From positions 1-64,000 of the forward strand of contig NZ_JAGHRO010000010.1 in the NCBI RefSeq assembly GCF_017743735.1: DNA of 64,000 bases, given 5' to 3'. This stretch comes from Shimia sp. R9_2 (lineage in GTDB: Bacteria; Pseudomonadota; Alphaproteobacteria; Rhodobacterales; Rhodobacteraceae). The notes beneath the pieces are model-generated. The model saw nothing but the letters and a program-made list of their open reading frames with translations. It made no database searches and was not told the origin of the DNA. The translations under genes and the position numbers were made by a program. Position 1 is the first letter of the stretch. Every line of letters begins with the position of its first letter. Of this stretch, positions 17,897 to 28,600 are shown piece by piece.

Positions 17897-18032
17897 GATA
17901 TTGCACAACCCTCGCGCTGAGCAATCTGCAGGCGCACAGAATTTACACAGATCACCTTTGTCAGTGGGCAATGGGGGTCGGAAAACGCTGGTGAATCCAA
18001 ACGGGGTTTGCCGACTCAACTGGAGACCGATT

Positions 18033-19340
18033 GTGAAACATTTCATGACAAGCACGGCTGCGGCCGCATTCGCAATGGCGGCAAATTCCGCCTTTGCTGA
18101 AACTGAAATCACCTGGTGGCACGCCATGGGCGGCGCATTGGGCGAAACTGTGAATGCCATCGCCGAAGACTTCAACGCGTCTCAAGACGAATACAAAATC
18201 ACCCCGGTTTTCAAAGGCACCTATGAAGAAGCCCTGACCGCAGGCATCGCCGCTTTCCGCGCTGGCGAGCAGCCAAACATCCTTCAGGTGTTTGATGCTG
18301 GCGCCGCAACCGTCATCGGCGCCAAAGGCGCAACTGTTCCGGTGCAGGATCTGTTGACCGACAATGGTGTTGCTTTTGACATCAATGACTACATCTCCGG
18401 CGTGCGCTACTTCTATGCTGATGCCGACGACAAAATGATCGGTATGCCGTTCAACTCCTCCTCGCCAATCATGTACTACAACGTGCAGGCGTTTGAAAAA
18501 GCGGGTGTTGAGCCACCAAAAACCTGGGAAGAGTTTCAGACTGTCACAGCTCCGGCTCTGAAAGAGGCTGGCTATACCGCGCTGACGCAATCCCATCTGC
18601 CATGGATCTTCACCGAGAACTTCATGTCTCGTCACGATCTGCCTTTCGCAACCAACAACAACGGCTACGAAGGCGCTGAAGGCACCAAGATTCTCGTGAA
18701 CAACGACGCGATCAAAGCCCATTTCACCGCTGTGACCGAATGGCAGGATGCGGGCTACTTTGAGTGGTTCGGCACCGGTTGGGGTGACAACGCAACCCCA
18801 TTTGAAGAAGGCAAAGTTGGCATGTGGCTGGGCTCTTCCGGCTCTTTCGGTGGCCTGTCCAAGAAAGACCTGCCGTTTGATTTCTCCGCGACCTACCTGC
18901 CTTACTGGGAAGCTGTGACTGCCGAGCCAAAGCAAACCTTCATCGGTGGTGCATCTCTCTTCGCTATGGCTGGCCACGACGCGGCTGACAACGAAGCGAC
19001 CGCGGCGTTCTTTGAATTCCTGACCCAGCCTGAGACCCAGTATTTCTGGCACCAGGAAACCGGATATGTGCCGATCACGGAAGCAGCCTATGAAATGGCA
19101 AAAGCGGATGGCCACTATGAGCGCGCGCCAGCTGCTGAGATCGGCATCAAACAGCTGTCCCTGCCAGCAGGTGACAACACCAAAGGCTATCGCATGGGTT
19201 TCTATGTGCAGATCCGTGACGTGATGAACCGCGAATACGGCCGCATCCTGACCGGCGAAACCACTGTGGAAGACGCCTTCGCGACCATCGAAAAAGAAGC
19301 CAACGATCTGCTGGCGAAATTCGCCAAGACCCAGAGTTAA
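18033..19340 (+). CDS. ugpB: sn-glycerol-3-phosphate ABC transporter substrate-binding protein
   Basis: A 435-residue periplasmic receptor. I choose GTG 18033 (GGAGA about seven bases upstream), giving a compact signal peptide that ends NSAFAE; the longer frame adds an untenable N-terminus. The mature start TEITWWHAMGGALGE and the YEEALTAGIAAFRAGEQPNILQVFDAGAA segment match E. coli UgpB closely. It binds glycerol-3-phosphate or glycerophosphodiesters for UgpAEC. It is the first gene of a five-gene operon, and a strong hairpin follows its stop codon. Confidence 0.9.
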   Translation: MKHFMTSTAAAAFAMAANSAFAETEITWWHAMGGALGETVNAIAEDFNASQDEYKITPVFKGTYEEALTAGIAAFRAGEQPNILQVFDAGAATVIGAKGATVPVQDLLTDNGVAFDINDYISGVRYFYADADDKMIGMPFNSSSPIMYYNVQAFEKAGVEPPKTWEEFQTVTAPALKEAGYTALTQSHLPWIFTENFMSRHDLPFATNNNGYEGAEGTKILVNNDAIKAHFTAVTEWQDAGYFEWFGTGWGDNATPFEEGKVGMWLGSSGSFGGLSKKDLPFDFSATYLPYWEAVTAEPKQTFIGGASLFAMAGHDAADNEATAAFFEFLTQPETQYFWHQETGYVPITEAAYEMAKADGHYERAPAAEIGIKQLSLPAGDNTKGYRMGFYVQIRDVMNREYGRILTGETTVEDAFATIEKEANDLLAKFAKTQS

Positions 19341-19362
19341 GCTTCTCTTCCAGACAGATAAT

Positions 19363-19390
19363 GGGCGGCCGCGCGAGATCGCGGCCGTCC
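19363..19390 (+). promoter_or_regulatory. Intercistronic hairpin after ugpB
   Basis: An 11-bp GC-rich stem (with one G-T pair) closes a six-base loop CGAGAT between ugpB and ugpA. It is followed by CCTCTTTC, not a proper T-run. It probably protects the upstream ugpB message or partly attenuates the downstream genes. Confidence 0.6.
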
Positions 19391-19412
19391 CCTCTTTCAA
19401 AGGACACCTTCC

Positions 19413-20294
19413 ATGAAACGCGCCGGTTTCACCACCAGATGGCTGCCAATCCTGCTGCTCTTGCCGCAGTTGATTATCATCGCCATTTTTTTTTATTGGC
19501 CCGCCGCCCATGCGGTGCAGTCGTCATTCTATCTGCAAGATCCCTTTGGGTTTGGCTCAACCTTTGTGGGGCTCGACAACTATACGGACCTCGCAGGCAG
19601 CGGCGAATATCTGAAGATCGCGCGGTTCACGCTGGTGTTCACGATACTGGTAACCTTTTTCTCGCTTGCCCTGGCGCTTTTGCTTGCTGTGAAGGCAGAC
19701 AAAGTTCTTCGCGGAGCGCGCAGTTACCGGACGCTGCTGATGTGGGTCTACGCGGTTGCGCCACCCGTTGCGGGCTTTATCGGGCTGATCATGTTTGATC
19801 AGAGCTGGGGTCCTTTGACGGAACTTGCACGCAGCATCGGCTGGGATTTCAAACTAGGTGTAAACTTCAATGACACCGCAATCGCCATGGTGATCGTGTC
19901 CGTTTGGAAACAGGTGCCGGTGAATTTCATTTTCTTCCTCTCTGGGCTGCAATCCATCCCGAAAGCCGTGCGCGAAGCCGCCTTGATCGACAACCGCTCC
20001 GCCAGCGGCCGCTTCTGGGAAGTCACTTTCCCGCTGTTGGCACCAACCGGCTTTTTCCTGCTGATCATCAACATCACTTATGCACTGTTTGACACCTTCG
20101 GCATCGTCGACACGCTGGTGAAAGGTGAGCCCGGCAATAACCCAATGACGCTGGTTTATAAGGTCTACGTGGACGGGTTCCGCGGCAACGATCTTGGCGG
20201 CTCGTCTGCGCAATCCGTCGTGCTCATGGTGCTTGTGCTGGCATTGACCATCTTTCAGTTCCGCTTGGTAGAGCGGCGCATTCACTACACTTGA
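19413..20294 (+). CDS. ugpA: sn-glycerol-3-phosphate ABC transporter permease
   Basis: A 293-residue membrane protein with six hydrophobic segments and the EAA cytoplasmic loop REAALIDNRSASGRFWEVTFPLLAP, which docks on the ATPase. The N-terminal LLLPQLIIIAIFFYWPA segment is typical of UgpA. ATG 19413 follows AAAGGACAC. It forms the translocation pore with UgpE. Confidence 0.92.
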   Translation: MKRAGFTTRWLPILLLLPQLIIIAIFFYWPAAHAVQSSFYLQDPFGFGSTFVGLDNYTDLAGSGEYLKIARFTLVFTILVTFFSLALALLLAVKADKVLRGARSYRTLLMWVYAVAPPVAGFIGLIMFDQSWGPLTELARSIGWDFKLGVNFNDTAIAMVIVSVWKQVPVNFIFFLSGLQSIPKAVREAALIDNRSASGRFWEVTFPLLAPTGFFLLIINITYALFDTFGIVDTLVKGEPGNNPMTLVYKVYVDGFRGNDLGGSSAQSVVLMVLVLALTIFQFRLVERRIHYT

Positions 20295-20305
20295 GGGCGC
20301 AGATT

Positions 20306-21202
20306 ATGACAGATGTAACCCAAATCCAGACAACTACGATGCCCATGCGCAAGTTCCGCATCCGCTGGAGCGATGTGGGCGATCACTTGGTGCTGATCCT
20401 CGGCTCGCTCTTCATGCTGGTGCCTTTACTGATCGTGCTGCAAACCACCACAACCACCGATGTCGCAACCATCAAGAACGGCCCCGAGCTGGTGATCGGA
20501 GATCAGTTTGGCGTCAATTTTGACAAAGCCATGTTTGAAGCCTCCGGTTTCTCTGGCGAGAATACAGGCATGTCGATGCTGAAAAACTCGCTGATCCTTG
20601 GCCTCGGCTTTGCCCTTGGCAAAATTGCGATTGGCATGATGGCGGCCTATGCGCTAGTTTACTTCCGGCTTCGGTTTGCAACCTTCGCTTTCTGGCTAAT
20701 CTTCACAACGCTGCTTCTCCCACTCGAGGTACGCATTCTGCCGTCCTATGAGATTGCGCAAAAGCTCGGGTTGCTCAACAGCTATAGCGGTTTGATTGTG
20801 CCGCTGATCGCCTCAGCGACAGCGACCTTCTTCTTCCGTCAGTTTTTCCGTTCCGTGCCTGAAGAGCTGGTGGAGGCCGCGCGGATTGACGGAGCGGGGC
20901 CGGTGAAATTCTTCATCGATATCCTGGTGCCTCTCAGCCAAACGATGATCGCCGCCATGTTCATCATAATGTTTGTCTTTGGCTGGAACCAATACCTCTG
21001 GCCAACAATGATCACGACCGAAGAGCACATGTACACGCTGGTGCGCGGGATCAAACAGATCACCCAAGATCTCGAAGGCACCAATATTCCCGAGTACGGC
21101 CGCGCCAATATGCTCGCATTGATTGCGATCCTGCCGCCTGTGCTCGTGGTGATTTTCTTCCAAAGCTGGTTCGTCAAGGGCCTCACGGAATCTGACAAAT
21201 AA
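20306..21202 (+). CDS. ugpE: sn-glycerol-3-phosphate ABC transporter permease
   Basis: A 298-residue second permease with the EAA loop [24 protein letters not shown] and six hydrophobic segments. I choose ATG 20306 over an upstream TTG at 20291 that overlaps ugpA. The sequence [17 protein letters not shown] at the end is the typical UgpE C-terminus. Confidence 0.92.
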   Translation: MTDVTQIQTTTMPMRKFRIRWSDVGDHLVLILGSLFMLVPLLIVLQTTTTTDVATIKNGPELVIGDQFGVNFDKAMFEASGFSGENTGMSMLKNSLILGLGFALGKIAIGMMAAYALVYFRLRFATFAFWLIFTTLLLPLEVRILPSYEIAQKLGLLNSYSGLIVPLIASATATFFFRQFFRSVPEELVEAARIDGAGPVKFFIDILVPLSQTMIAAMFIIMFVFGWNQYLWPTMITTEEHMYTLVRGIKQITQDLEGTNIPEYGRANMLALIAILPPVLVVIFFQSWFVKGLTESDK

Positions 21203-21213
21203 GGACAAGAGAA

Positions 21214-22254
21214 ATGGCTCAAGTCTCTCTGCAAAACATCCGCAAAATCTATCCTAACGGCTTTGAAGCCGTCACCCGCACCAGCTTTGACATCGCCGAC
21301 GGTGAGTTTGTCGTGCTGGTTGGCCCTTCTGGCTGCGGCAAATCCACCTTGTTGCGCATGGTCGCCGGGCTGGAAGACATCTCCGAAGGCCACCTCTCGA
21401 TCGGTGATCGCGTAGTGAATGACGTTGATCCTGCGGATCGCGACATCGCGATGGTGTTTCAGAACTATGCGCTCTATCCGCATATGACGGTGCGCAAAAA
21501 CATCGGCTATGGCCTCAAAAATCGCAAAACGCCGGCTGAAGAGATTGAGCGTAAGGTGGTCGAAGCGGCCAAGATGCTGAACCTTGAGCCGTATCTTGAC
21601 CGCAAACCAAGCCAGTTGTCCGGGGGGCAGCGTCAGCGTGTCGCCATGGGGCGTGCGGTGGTGCGTGATCCGGCCCTGTTCCTGTTTGATGAACCGCTTT
21701 CCAACCTCGACGCTAAATTGCGCAACCAAATGCGCATCGAGATCAAGGCACTACAACGTCGCCTTGGGGTTACCTCGATCTATGTAACCCACGATCAAGT
21801 CGAAGCCATGACCATGGCAGATCGGATTATCGTGTTAAACGAAGGTCGGATTGAGCAGGTTGGAACCCCGGCGGAGATCTACCATTCCCCCGCATCAACC
21901 TTTGTTGCGAGCTTCATGGGCGCGCCTCCGATGAACCTGATCAACGCCCGTCTGGAAGGAGGGCAGGTGCTTGTGAACGGTGGTACTCCATTGGCCAAAG
22001 CGCCGGGGGCAGGCGCTGTGACGCTGGGCATCCGCCCGGAAGATGTCGAGCTCAATGCAGCAGGGCCGCTGGATTTTCACGTCGACATCGTCGAAGAGCT
22101 TGGTGCGCACCGTCTCTTGCACGGTCAGTTGGCAGAGCAAAACTTTACCATTCACGTCAGCAAAGAAATCGCGGCTGTTCCGGGTGCCACACGTGTGGCG
22201 CTGAAACCCGATGCGCTGCGTCTCTTTGACGTAGAAACGGGTAAAGCGCTATGA
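21214..22254 (+). CDS. ugpC: sn-glycerol-3-phosphate ABC transporter ATPase
   Basis: A 346-residue ATPase of the MalK/UgpC group. Walker [10 protein letters not shown] is at about 37-45, the signature is [14 protein letters not shown], Walker B is [14 protein letters not shown], and the switch histidine lies in [13 protein letters not shown]-terminal TOBE/OB regulatory domain (from about 235) contains [11 protein letters not shown]. It energises UgpAE. Its last four bases overlap the start of the following phosphodiesterase gene. Confidence 0.93.
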   Translation: MAQVSLQNIRKIYPNGFEAVTRTSFDIADGEFVVLVGPSGCGKSTLLRMVAGLEDISEGHLSIGDRVVNDVDPADRDIAMVFQNYALYPHMTVRKNIGYGLKNRKTPAEEIERKVVEAAKMLNLEPYLDRKPSQLSGGQRQRVAMGRAVVRDPALFLFDEPLSNLDAKLRNQMRIEIKALQRRLGVTSIYVTHDQVEAMTMADRIIVLNEGRIEQVGTPAEIYHSPASTFVASFMGAPPMNLINARLEGGQVLVNGGTPLAKAPGAGAVTLGIRPEDVELNAAGPLDFHVDIVEELGAHRLLHGQLAEQNFTIHVSKEIAAVPGATRVALKPDALRLFDVETGKAL

Positions 22255-23270
22255 TCACTCATACCGTTGAGACGCTGCCGAAAATCACCGCTGCTGAACA
22301 AAAACACCTTTTGGAGGCCCCTCGCACCGCACAAGCACATAGGACGTTGCTAGCGCAAACCCCCGCGATGAATGCCGTGCAAATTGGTGGGACCGCCGCA
22401 CACTCCGTGCTGCCAACAACACTTACGGTCGCAGCGTGGAATGTGGAGCGTTGCCTGTTTCCGGAAGACACTGCCGACCATTTGAAAACGGTGTCGCCCG
22501 ACATCGTGCTGTTGTCGGAGGTAGATCACGGTATGTCCCGCACAGGGCAACGCCACACAACTGAGGACATGGCTGCGGTTTTGGGCATGCAATACGCCTT
22601 CGGCGTCGAGTTCCATGAGCTGGATCTTGGCGGCCCAACCGAGCGGCAGTTCTGCAAAGACTCCTTCAACAGCCTTGGCTGGCATGGCAATGCTATTTTG
22701 TCTTCCGTTCCGTTTGAGCGCGTTGGCATGATCAGGCTCGACCAAGACGGTCATTGGTTTGCCGCAGATGCTGGCGCTTCGGATCCTGATCAACCTCGGC
22801 TCGGTGGGCGCATGGCGCTTGCGGCCATTGTGCCCACAGAGGCTGGCCCTCTTTGTGTCGTCTCCACACATTTGGAGAGCAATGCAAACGCCGCACATCG
22901 CCATACGCAGTTCGCGGACCTTTTGGCTGCGGTAGAAGAATTTGCCCCGGATATGCCCATTCTAATCGGCGGAGATCTGAACACAGGCAATCACATTCCC
23001 CCGGATTTTGACTGGAAGCGAGAAACGCTTTTCGATTTGGCTGAAACACAGGGTTATTCATGGGAGTTTACCGCCGAAGGGACGACCACACGACCAAGCC
23101 TCATAACCCCGCACCCTGATCGGGTGATGAAGTTGGATTGGTTCGCGGGCAGGGCGCTACACTGTGATCAAAAGGGCATCTTGCCTTCCGTTGACGCAAC
23201 GAAACGCCCCTTGTCAGACCATGATTGCGTTTGGTGTTCTGTGAGCCTTAAACCTTCCCAGCCCAAGTAA
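22251..23270 (+). CDS. Endonuclease/exonuclease/phosphatase (EEP) family protein
   Basis: A 339-residue member of the DNase I-like metal-dependent phosphoesterase superfamily. All superfamily active-site blocks are present: AAWNVER (Asn), LLSEVDHG (Glu), [16 protein letters not shown] (Asp/Asn) and the terminal SDHD (Asp-His). There is no signal peptide, so it is cytoplasmic. Its start overlaps ugpC by ATGA, making it part of the ugp operon. In E. coli this position is held by UgpQ, a glycerophosphodiesterase of a different fold. I infer that this enzyme hydrolyses an imported phosphodiester or phosphomonoester, but no family-level substrate can be named. Confidence 0.8.
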   Translation: MITHTVETLPKITAAEQKHLLEAPRTAQAHRTLLAQTPAMNAVQIGGTAAHSVLPTTLTVAAWNVERCLFPEDTADHLKTVSPDIVLLSEVDHGMSRTGQRHTTEDMAAVLGMQYAFGVEFHELDLGGPTERQFCKDSFNSLGWHGNAILSSVPFERVGMIRLDQDGHWFAADAGASDPDQPRLGGRMALAAIVPTEAGPLCVVSTHLESNANAAHRHTQFADLLAAVEEFAPDMPILIGGDLNTGNHIPPDFDWKRETLFDLAETQGYSWEFTAEGTTTRPSLITPHPDRVMKLDWFAGRALHCDQKGILPSVDATKRPLSDHDCVWCSVSLKPSQPK

Positions 23271-23603
23271 TCCCGAATAGCAAAGCCCCCCTGAGCGTCG
23301 CTTCCGGGCTTCGGGAGGCTTTGTTTGTTGATGCATTTGCTGCGTGCATGGTTTGTGCGCTTTTGTTTCGCGCGGCCCCAATAGAGGCTTTCACCAACAA
23401 AACTACGTAGAGGTTAAGCCTTCCAAACGGCTTTTCATCATTTCTGCACTGGTAATTGCCGGAAAAACACTAGAAGTAAGCGCCCGACTCTGGCGATTCA
23501 ATAGATGATGTGCGTTTTGCGACTCTGCACGTTATCTTTGCGCCGCCGCCGGTTGCAACACTGGTGCGATTTCAAGCGTGCCACTCAAAGAAAGGTCACG
23601 ATT
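23271..23603. other. Intergenic region between the ugp operon and the CBS protein gene
   Basis: Of these 333 bases, the first 54 hold the terminator-like hairpin described separately. The remainder (about 23325-23603) presumably carries the promoter of the CBS/transporter pair. I see no operator, RNA gene or coding sequence in it. Confidence 0.4.
23281..23324 (+). terminator. Terminator after the ugp operon
   Basis: An AAAGCCCCCC arm pairs with GGGAGGCTTT (one mismatch) across a long internal loop, followed by GTTTGTT. It is a plausible but imperfect rho-independent terminator. Confidence 0.55.
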
Positions 23604-24089
23604 ATGGGTCTGACATGTTTTGATGTCATGGTTTCGCCCGACCTGCAGAAAACCATTCGTCCTGATGCAAGCGTTGCTGATGCCCTTGCGATCCTGAAAG
23701 AAACTCGTGCGCGTTTCCTGCCGGTGGTTGACGAAAGCGGAAAATACTGTGGTGTTTTCAGTGCTCCCACAATGCTGAAGCTGATCCTACCAAAAGCCGC
23801 GACCATTGGTTTGAACACGGACAGCATGCGTGTCTCCATGGACCACCTTGGTTTCATGAGCTTGGACAAGGATGACTTCCGCAACCAGATCGAGCGCCTC
23901 AAACAAGAGAAGGTTGAGGACAACATGTCCAATCCGAGCAACATTCCAGTGGCTGCCCCAGATACGCCGATTATGGAAGGCATCTTCCTTGTCTATAAAT
24001 TCAAGCGTCATGTGATGCTTGTGGAGCCCAAAACCCAGCGTTTTGTGGGCACAGTGAGTGCAAACTCGCTGATGGACAAAGTCTTATAA
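23604..24089 (+). CDS. CBS domain-pair protein
   Basis: A 161-residue soluble protein made of two CBS motifs (about 8-60 and 108-160), joined by a charged helical linker (DKDDFRNQIERLKQEKVEDN). CBS pairs bind adenine nucleotides and act as regulatory modules. ATG 23604 is preferred because the upstream extension is basic, low in structure and unlike the family. The gene lies 57 bases before a membrane transporter gene in the same direction, so it probably senses nucleotides or energy state for that transporter. Confidence 0.8.
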   Translation: MGLTCFDVMVSPDLQKTIRPDASVADALAILKETRARFLPVVDESGKYCGVFSAPTMLKLILPKAATIGLNTDSMRVSMDHLGFMSLDKDDFRNQIERLKQEKVEDNMSNPSNIPVAAPDTPIMEGIFLVYKFKRHVMLVEPKTQRFVGTVSANSLMDKVL

Positions 24090-24146
24090 GGTCAGCGCTG
24101 CCGCTGAGCCCAACTCACTGAAATCAAACGAAAACGGGACAGTATC

Positions 24147-25511
24147 TTGTCTGCACATTCTTCCTCACACTCTGAGGCAGGCTTTTCCTTGGCGGAAATG
24201 CTTGGGATTGATCCCCTGTGGATCGCTTCCGGTATTCTGGTTCTGGTTTATGCCGTACTCATCACCGAAAAAATCAACCGTGCCATCCTCGCGATGCTTG
24301 GCGCCTCGCTTATGGTGCTGTTTGGGATCTTGAACCAACAGCAAGCTGTAGACGGGGTCGACTCCAACACGCTGGCGCTTCTGATCGGCATGATGGTGGT
24401 GGTTGCGATCACCAGTAAGAGTGGCCTTTTCCAGTATGTGGCTATCAAATCAGCCAAATGGGTGAAAGCGGATCCCACAGGGATTTTGATCATGCTCACG
24501 CTGATCACCGCTGTGTTCTCCGCGATGCTGGACAACGTCACCACCGTGTTGCTGATTGCACCGATCACATTGCTGATCACTGATGCGCTTGAAACACGTG
24601 TGTTCCCGTTCTTCCTTGCTGAAATCCTGGCCTCCAACGTGGGTGGTACCGCGACGCTGATTGGCGACCCGCCCAACATCATCATCGGTTCTGCTGCCAA
24701 CCTCAGCTTCAATGACTTCCTGTACAACCTCGCGCCCATCTCCGCGATCTGTCTGGTGGTTCTGACCGGCATCATCTACTTCATGAACCGCAAAGAACTG
24801 TCCAAGATCCCGCCGGAAGCCAGCGCGCGCATCATGCAGTTCAACGAAAAAGAAGCCATCACCGACAAAGTTCTGCTGGTGAAATCCCTGGCCGTTCTGG
24901 CGCTGGTGATCTTCGGCTTTGTGGTTGGTCACGGCTACGGCGTTCAGCCGGGCACCTCTGCCCTCGCAGGCGCGGCACTTCTGATGCTTCTGGCCTATGG
25001 CCACCAGCATGGCGAAGACCAGACCGAAAGCGTGCACCACATTTTTGGCGAAGTGGAATGGGTCACCATCTTCTTTTTCGGCGGTCTGTTTGTAATCGTG
25101 GCCGGTGTGGAGCAGGTGGGTCTGCTGGAGTACTTCGGTGAGAAAGTGCTGGAGCTGACACAGGGCGATATGATGTGGACCTCGTTCTTCATCTTCTGGG
25201 CGTCCGGCATTCTGTCCGCGATCCTCGACAACATCCCGTTTGTTGCGACGATGATCCCACTGATTGAATCCACCGCTGACACATTTGGCGGCCCGGAAGC
25301 AATTGAACCGCTCTGGTGGTCTCTGGCGCTGGGGGCGTGTCTGGGTGGCAACGGTTCGCTCTTGGGCGCATCTGCCAACCTGACTGTTGCAGCCTTTGCT
25401 GAAAAAGCAAAGCAGCCGATCGGCTTCCTGACGTTCATGAAATACGCGTTCCCCATCATGATCCTGACGCTCATGATTGCCAATGTTTACCTCTGGCTGC
25501 GCTATTTCTAA
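24147..25511 (+). CDS. NhaD/ArsB-like (ion transporter superfamily) membrane permease
   Basis: A 454-residue polytopic protein of about 11-12 hydrophobic segments. The family motif GTATLIGDPPNIIIGSAANLSF and the second-half counterpart GGNGSLLGASANLTVAAFAEKAKQPIGF are the inverted-repeat hairpins of the NhaD/ArsB/CitM group, and the DNVTTVLLIAPIT and LDNIPFVATMIPL segments carry the conserved acidic/Asn positions. It is likely a sodium/proton antiporter or anion permease; the ion is not deducible. Translation starts at TTG 24147. A strong terminator follows. Confidence 0.82.
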   Translation: MSAHSSSHSEAGFSLAEMLGIDPLWIASGILVLVYAVLITEKINRAILAMLGASLMVLFGILNQQQAVDGVDSNTLALLIGMMVVVAITSKSGLFQYVAIKSAKWVKADPTGILIMLTLITAVFSAMLDNVTTVLLIAPITLLITDALETRVFPFFLAEILASNVGGTATLIGDPPNIIIGSAANLSFNDFLYNLAPISAICLVVLTGIIYFMNRKELSKIPPEASARIMQFNEKEAITDKVLLVKSLAVLALVIFGFVVGHGYGVQPGTSALAGAALLMLLAYGHQHGEDQTESVHHIFGEVEWVTIFFFGGLFVIVAGVEQVGLLEYFGEKVLELTQGDMMWTSFFIFWASGILSAILDNIPFVATMIPLIESTADTFGGPEAIEPLWWSLALGACLGGNGSLLGASANLTVAAFAEKAKQPIGFLTFMKYAFPIMILTLMIANVYLWLRYF

Positions 25512-25530
25512 GTTTGTGTAAAAGTATTCG

Positions 25531-25565
25531 AAAAGCCCGGTGCATTGCGCCGGGCTTTTTGTTTA
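25531..25565. terminator. Bidirectional rho-independent terminator
   Basis: A 10-bp stem (AAAAGCCCGG / CCGGGCTTTT) is flanked by A- and T-tracts. It sits between the transporter gene and the convergent dnaE2, and serves both strands. Confidence 0.85.
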
Positions 25566-25600
25566 TGGCCTGCCTACGGTGGGCCGCTCCGAAAGGCGGC

Positions 25601-28600
25601 TTAGTGGAAATCACGGCTGGGGAAGAGCCGTTTGGCCTGGTCACGGGGATGCATTGCCCGTGCGGGATAACGGGCCGCTTTGGGCGTATCGTCGGTGCGC
25701 TGTCCCTCGGTGGTCAAAGCTTTCGGCTCCGGATGGCCCAATTCTGCCAGTTTATAAGAGAGATCCTGAATGTCCTGCGCGATCAAATGCACCACGATCC
25801 CTTCGCGTTGCAGATAGCCTGTGACATGCAACAGCCGTCCGCCCATAACAATACGCCGGTACTGCTCATAGATCTTGGGCCAGACCACAATGTTGCTGAC
25901 ACCTGTTTCATCTTCCAGGGTGAGAAAAATCACCCCTGACGCAGTGCCCGGACGTTGCCGTGTGATGACCAGGCCGCACACGCTGTAGCGGCCCAGGGCG
26001 ACCTGCGGCAAAGACGCATGGGTTATAATGCCCGGCAAAGACGGGCGCAGCAGTTCCATGGGATGCGCGCGCAGAGTGAGTCGGGTGGACACATAGTCCT
26101 CCACCACCTCTTCCCCCAAACGCATCGCAGGCAATATCACCTGTGGCTCAGAAACGCTTTCACCATCAATCGGATCATTGAACAGCGGTAGGGGTTTCCG
26201 GCTTTGAATGGCTTTGACCTTCCACAGGGCATCCCGCCGCGTCAGGCCAGTGTCTGCGAATGCATCGGCCTCTGCCAATCGCGCCAAAACATCAGGTCGT
26301 GCACCGGCCCTCAGCCAGAGGGCTTCGGGATCAGGGTATCCATTGCCACGGGCCGCAACGATCCAATTGGCATCCTCCTTTTTGAAACCTTTGATCTGCC
26401 GAAATCCCAACCGCAGCGCCAAAGCACCATCAGGGCGGCGCTCCAGCGTGTTGTCCCACTCAGAGTGGTTCACGCAGATCGGGCGGGTCTCCACCCCATG
26501 TTCCCGTACATCACGCACGATTTGTGCCGGGGCATAAAACCCCATGGGCTGGGAATTGAGGAGTGCACAGGCAAAGACAGCAGGGTGATGGCACTTCATC
26601 CACGCTGAGACATAGACCAGCATCGCAAAAGCGGCAGCGTGACTTTCGGGGAAGCCATAATCCGCAAACCCTTCGATCTGGCCAAAACAGCGCTCGGCCA
26701 ACTCCGGAGAGTAGCCGTTGCTCAGCATCCCGGCGATGAATTTGTCCCGATGTTTGCCGATGGTGCCCATACGCCGGAAAGATGCGAGAGAGCGGCGCAA
26801 GTGATCTGCTTCTTCCGCAGAAAACCCTGCACCAACCATGGCAATTTGCAACGCTTGCTCCTGAAAGAGCGGCACGCCCAGAGTACGCCTGGTCACCTCT
26901 TCTAGAGCAGGCCCGAAAGGTTCCGGCTTTTCCTGCCTGTTACGTCGACGGATATAGGGCTGCACCATATCTCCCTGAATAGGGCCGGGGCGCACAATCG
27001 CCACTTCGATCACCAGATCATAGAACTCTCGAGGTCTCATCCGCGGCAAAAAATTCATCTGTGCGCGGCTTTCCACCTGAAAGACCCCAACGGCATCCGC
27101 GCGGCAAAGCATATCATATGTGGGAGCGTCCCCTTGTGGGATGGAAGCAATGCTATGACTGAGGTTTTCATGCTGGCGCATCAAGGCAAAGGCCTTTTGA
27201 ATGCAGCTCAGCATACCCAAACCCAGCACATCGACTTTCAAAATGCCAAGAGCGTCGATGTCATCTTTGTCCCAGCAGATCACAGTGCGGTCTTCCATCG
27301 CCGCATTTTCAATGGGCGCAAGCTCATCCAATCGCCCACGGGTGATGACAAAACCTCCCACATGTTGTGAAAGATGGCGGGGAAATCCGATGATCTCGCC
27401 AATCAGCCGGAGGGTTTGCATCAGCCGGCGATCTTCGGGATTGAGACCCAACTCGCGCACACGGTCTAGATCAACACCGCCATTTGTCATGCCCCAGATT
27501 TGCCCGGACAGACCTGCTGTGACATCCTGACTGAGGCCCATCACTTTGCCGACTTCACGGATTGCAGCGCGGGTGCGAAAATGGATGACCGTTGCGCACA
27601 ATCCCGCTCGATGACGCCCGTATTTTTCATAAATCCATTGGATCACCTCTTCACGGCGCTCGTGTTCGAAATCCACGTCGATATCCGGCGGCTCACCACG
27701 GTGTTTGGAAACAAAGCGCTCAAACACCATGGCGATCATATCAGGGCTGACATCAGTGATGCCCAACAGATAGCACAGGATGGAGTTTGCAGCGGAGCCA
27801 CGTCCCTGGCACAAAATACCCTGCGACTTTGCAAATTGCACAATGTCATGCACGGTCAGAAAATAGGCAGGAAATTGCAGCTCTTTGACCACAGCGAGCT
27901 CTTTTTGCATTAACTCGACCGCCCTATCCGGTGCGCCTTCAGGGTAACGGCGCTCTAAGCCCTCTTTGGCAAGCCGCTCCAAACGCTCCTGGGGCGTTTC
28001 ATCCTCTGTTTCTGCATGCGGATACTCATAAGACAGCTCACTCATGTCAAAACTACACCTGTCCGCAATCTCGAGCGTTCGACGCAGTGCAGCCGGGTAA
28101 TCGCGAAAGATCCGCGCCATATCTGCCCCGGCTTTGATCCGGCGCTCTCCATTAGGTAAAGCGCGGGTGCCGATTTCATCAATGGTGACATGCTCACGCA
28201 TACATGTAAGCACATCAGCGAGCTGTCGACGGCTTGCGTGGTGCATCAACACATCACCTACAGCCACCAGAGGTGCTGAGGATTTTTGGGCTGCGCACGC
28301 GCAAGCCGCAAAATAGTCTTGGTCGCTGCCGTCATAACGCGGCGCAGCGCCCAGAAAGACATGATTGGGAAACTGGCGCCGCATATGCTGGATATCTGCG
28401 ATGCTTGCCTCCGGCCTGCTGTGTGGCAGGGCAATCAGGATCATGCCGCTACAGGCAGCAACCAAATCGTTGACATAGAGGACACATTGTCCTTTTTCAG
28501 CCCGACGTTTCCCCAGTGTCAGCAAACGGGTCAAGCGTTGGTAAGCCGCGCGGTTGCGGGGCAGGGCAATCCACTCAACAGCGCTGTCCTGCAGCACCAA

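Noticed and set aside
17961-19511. 516-codon minus-strand open frame over ugpB
   Set aside because: It is a shadow of ugpB caused by codon bias; the translation is low in structure and matches no family.
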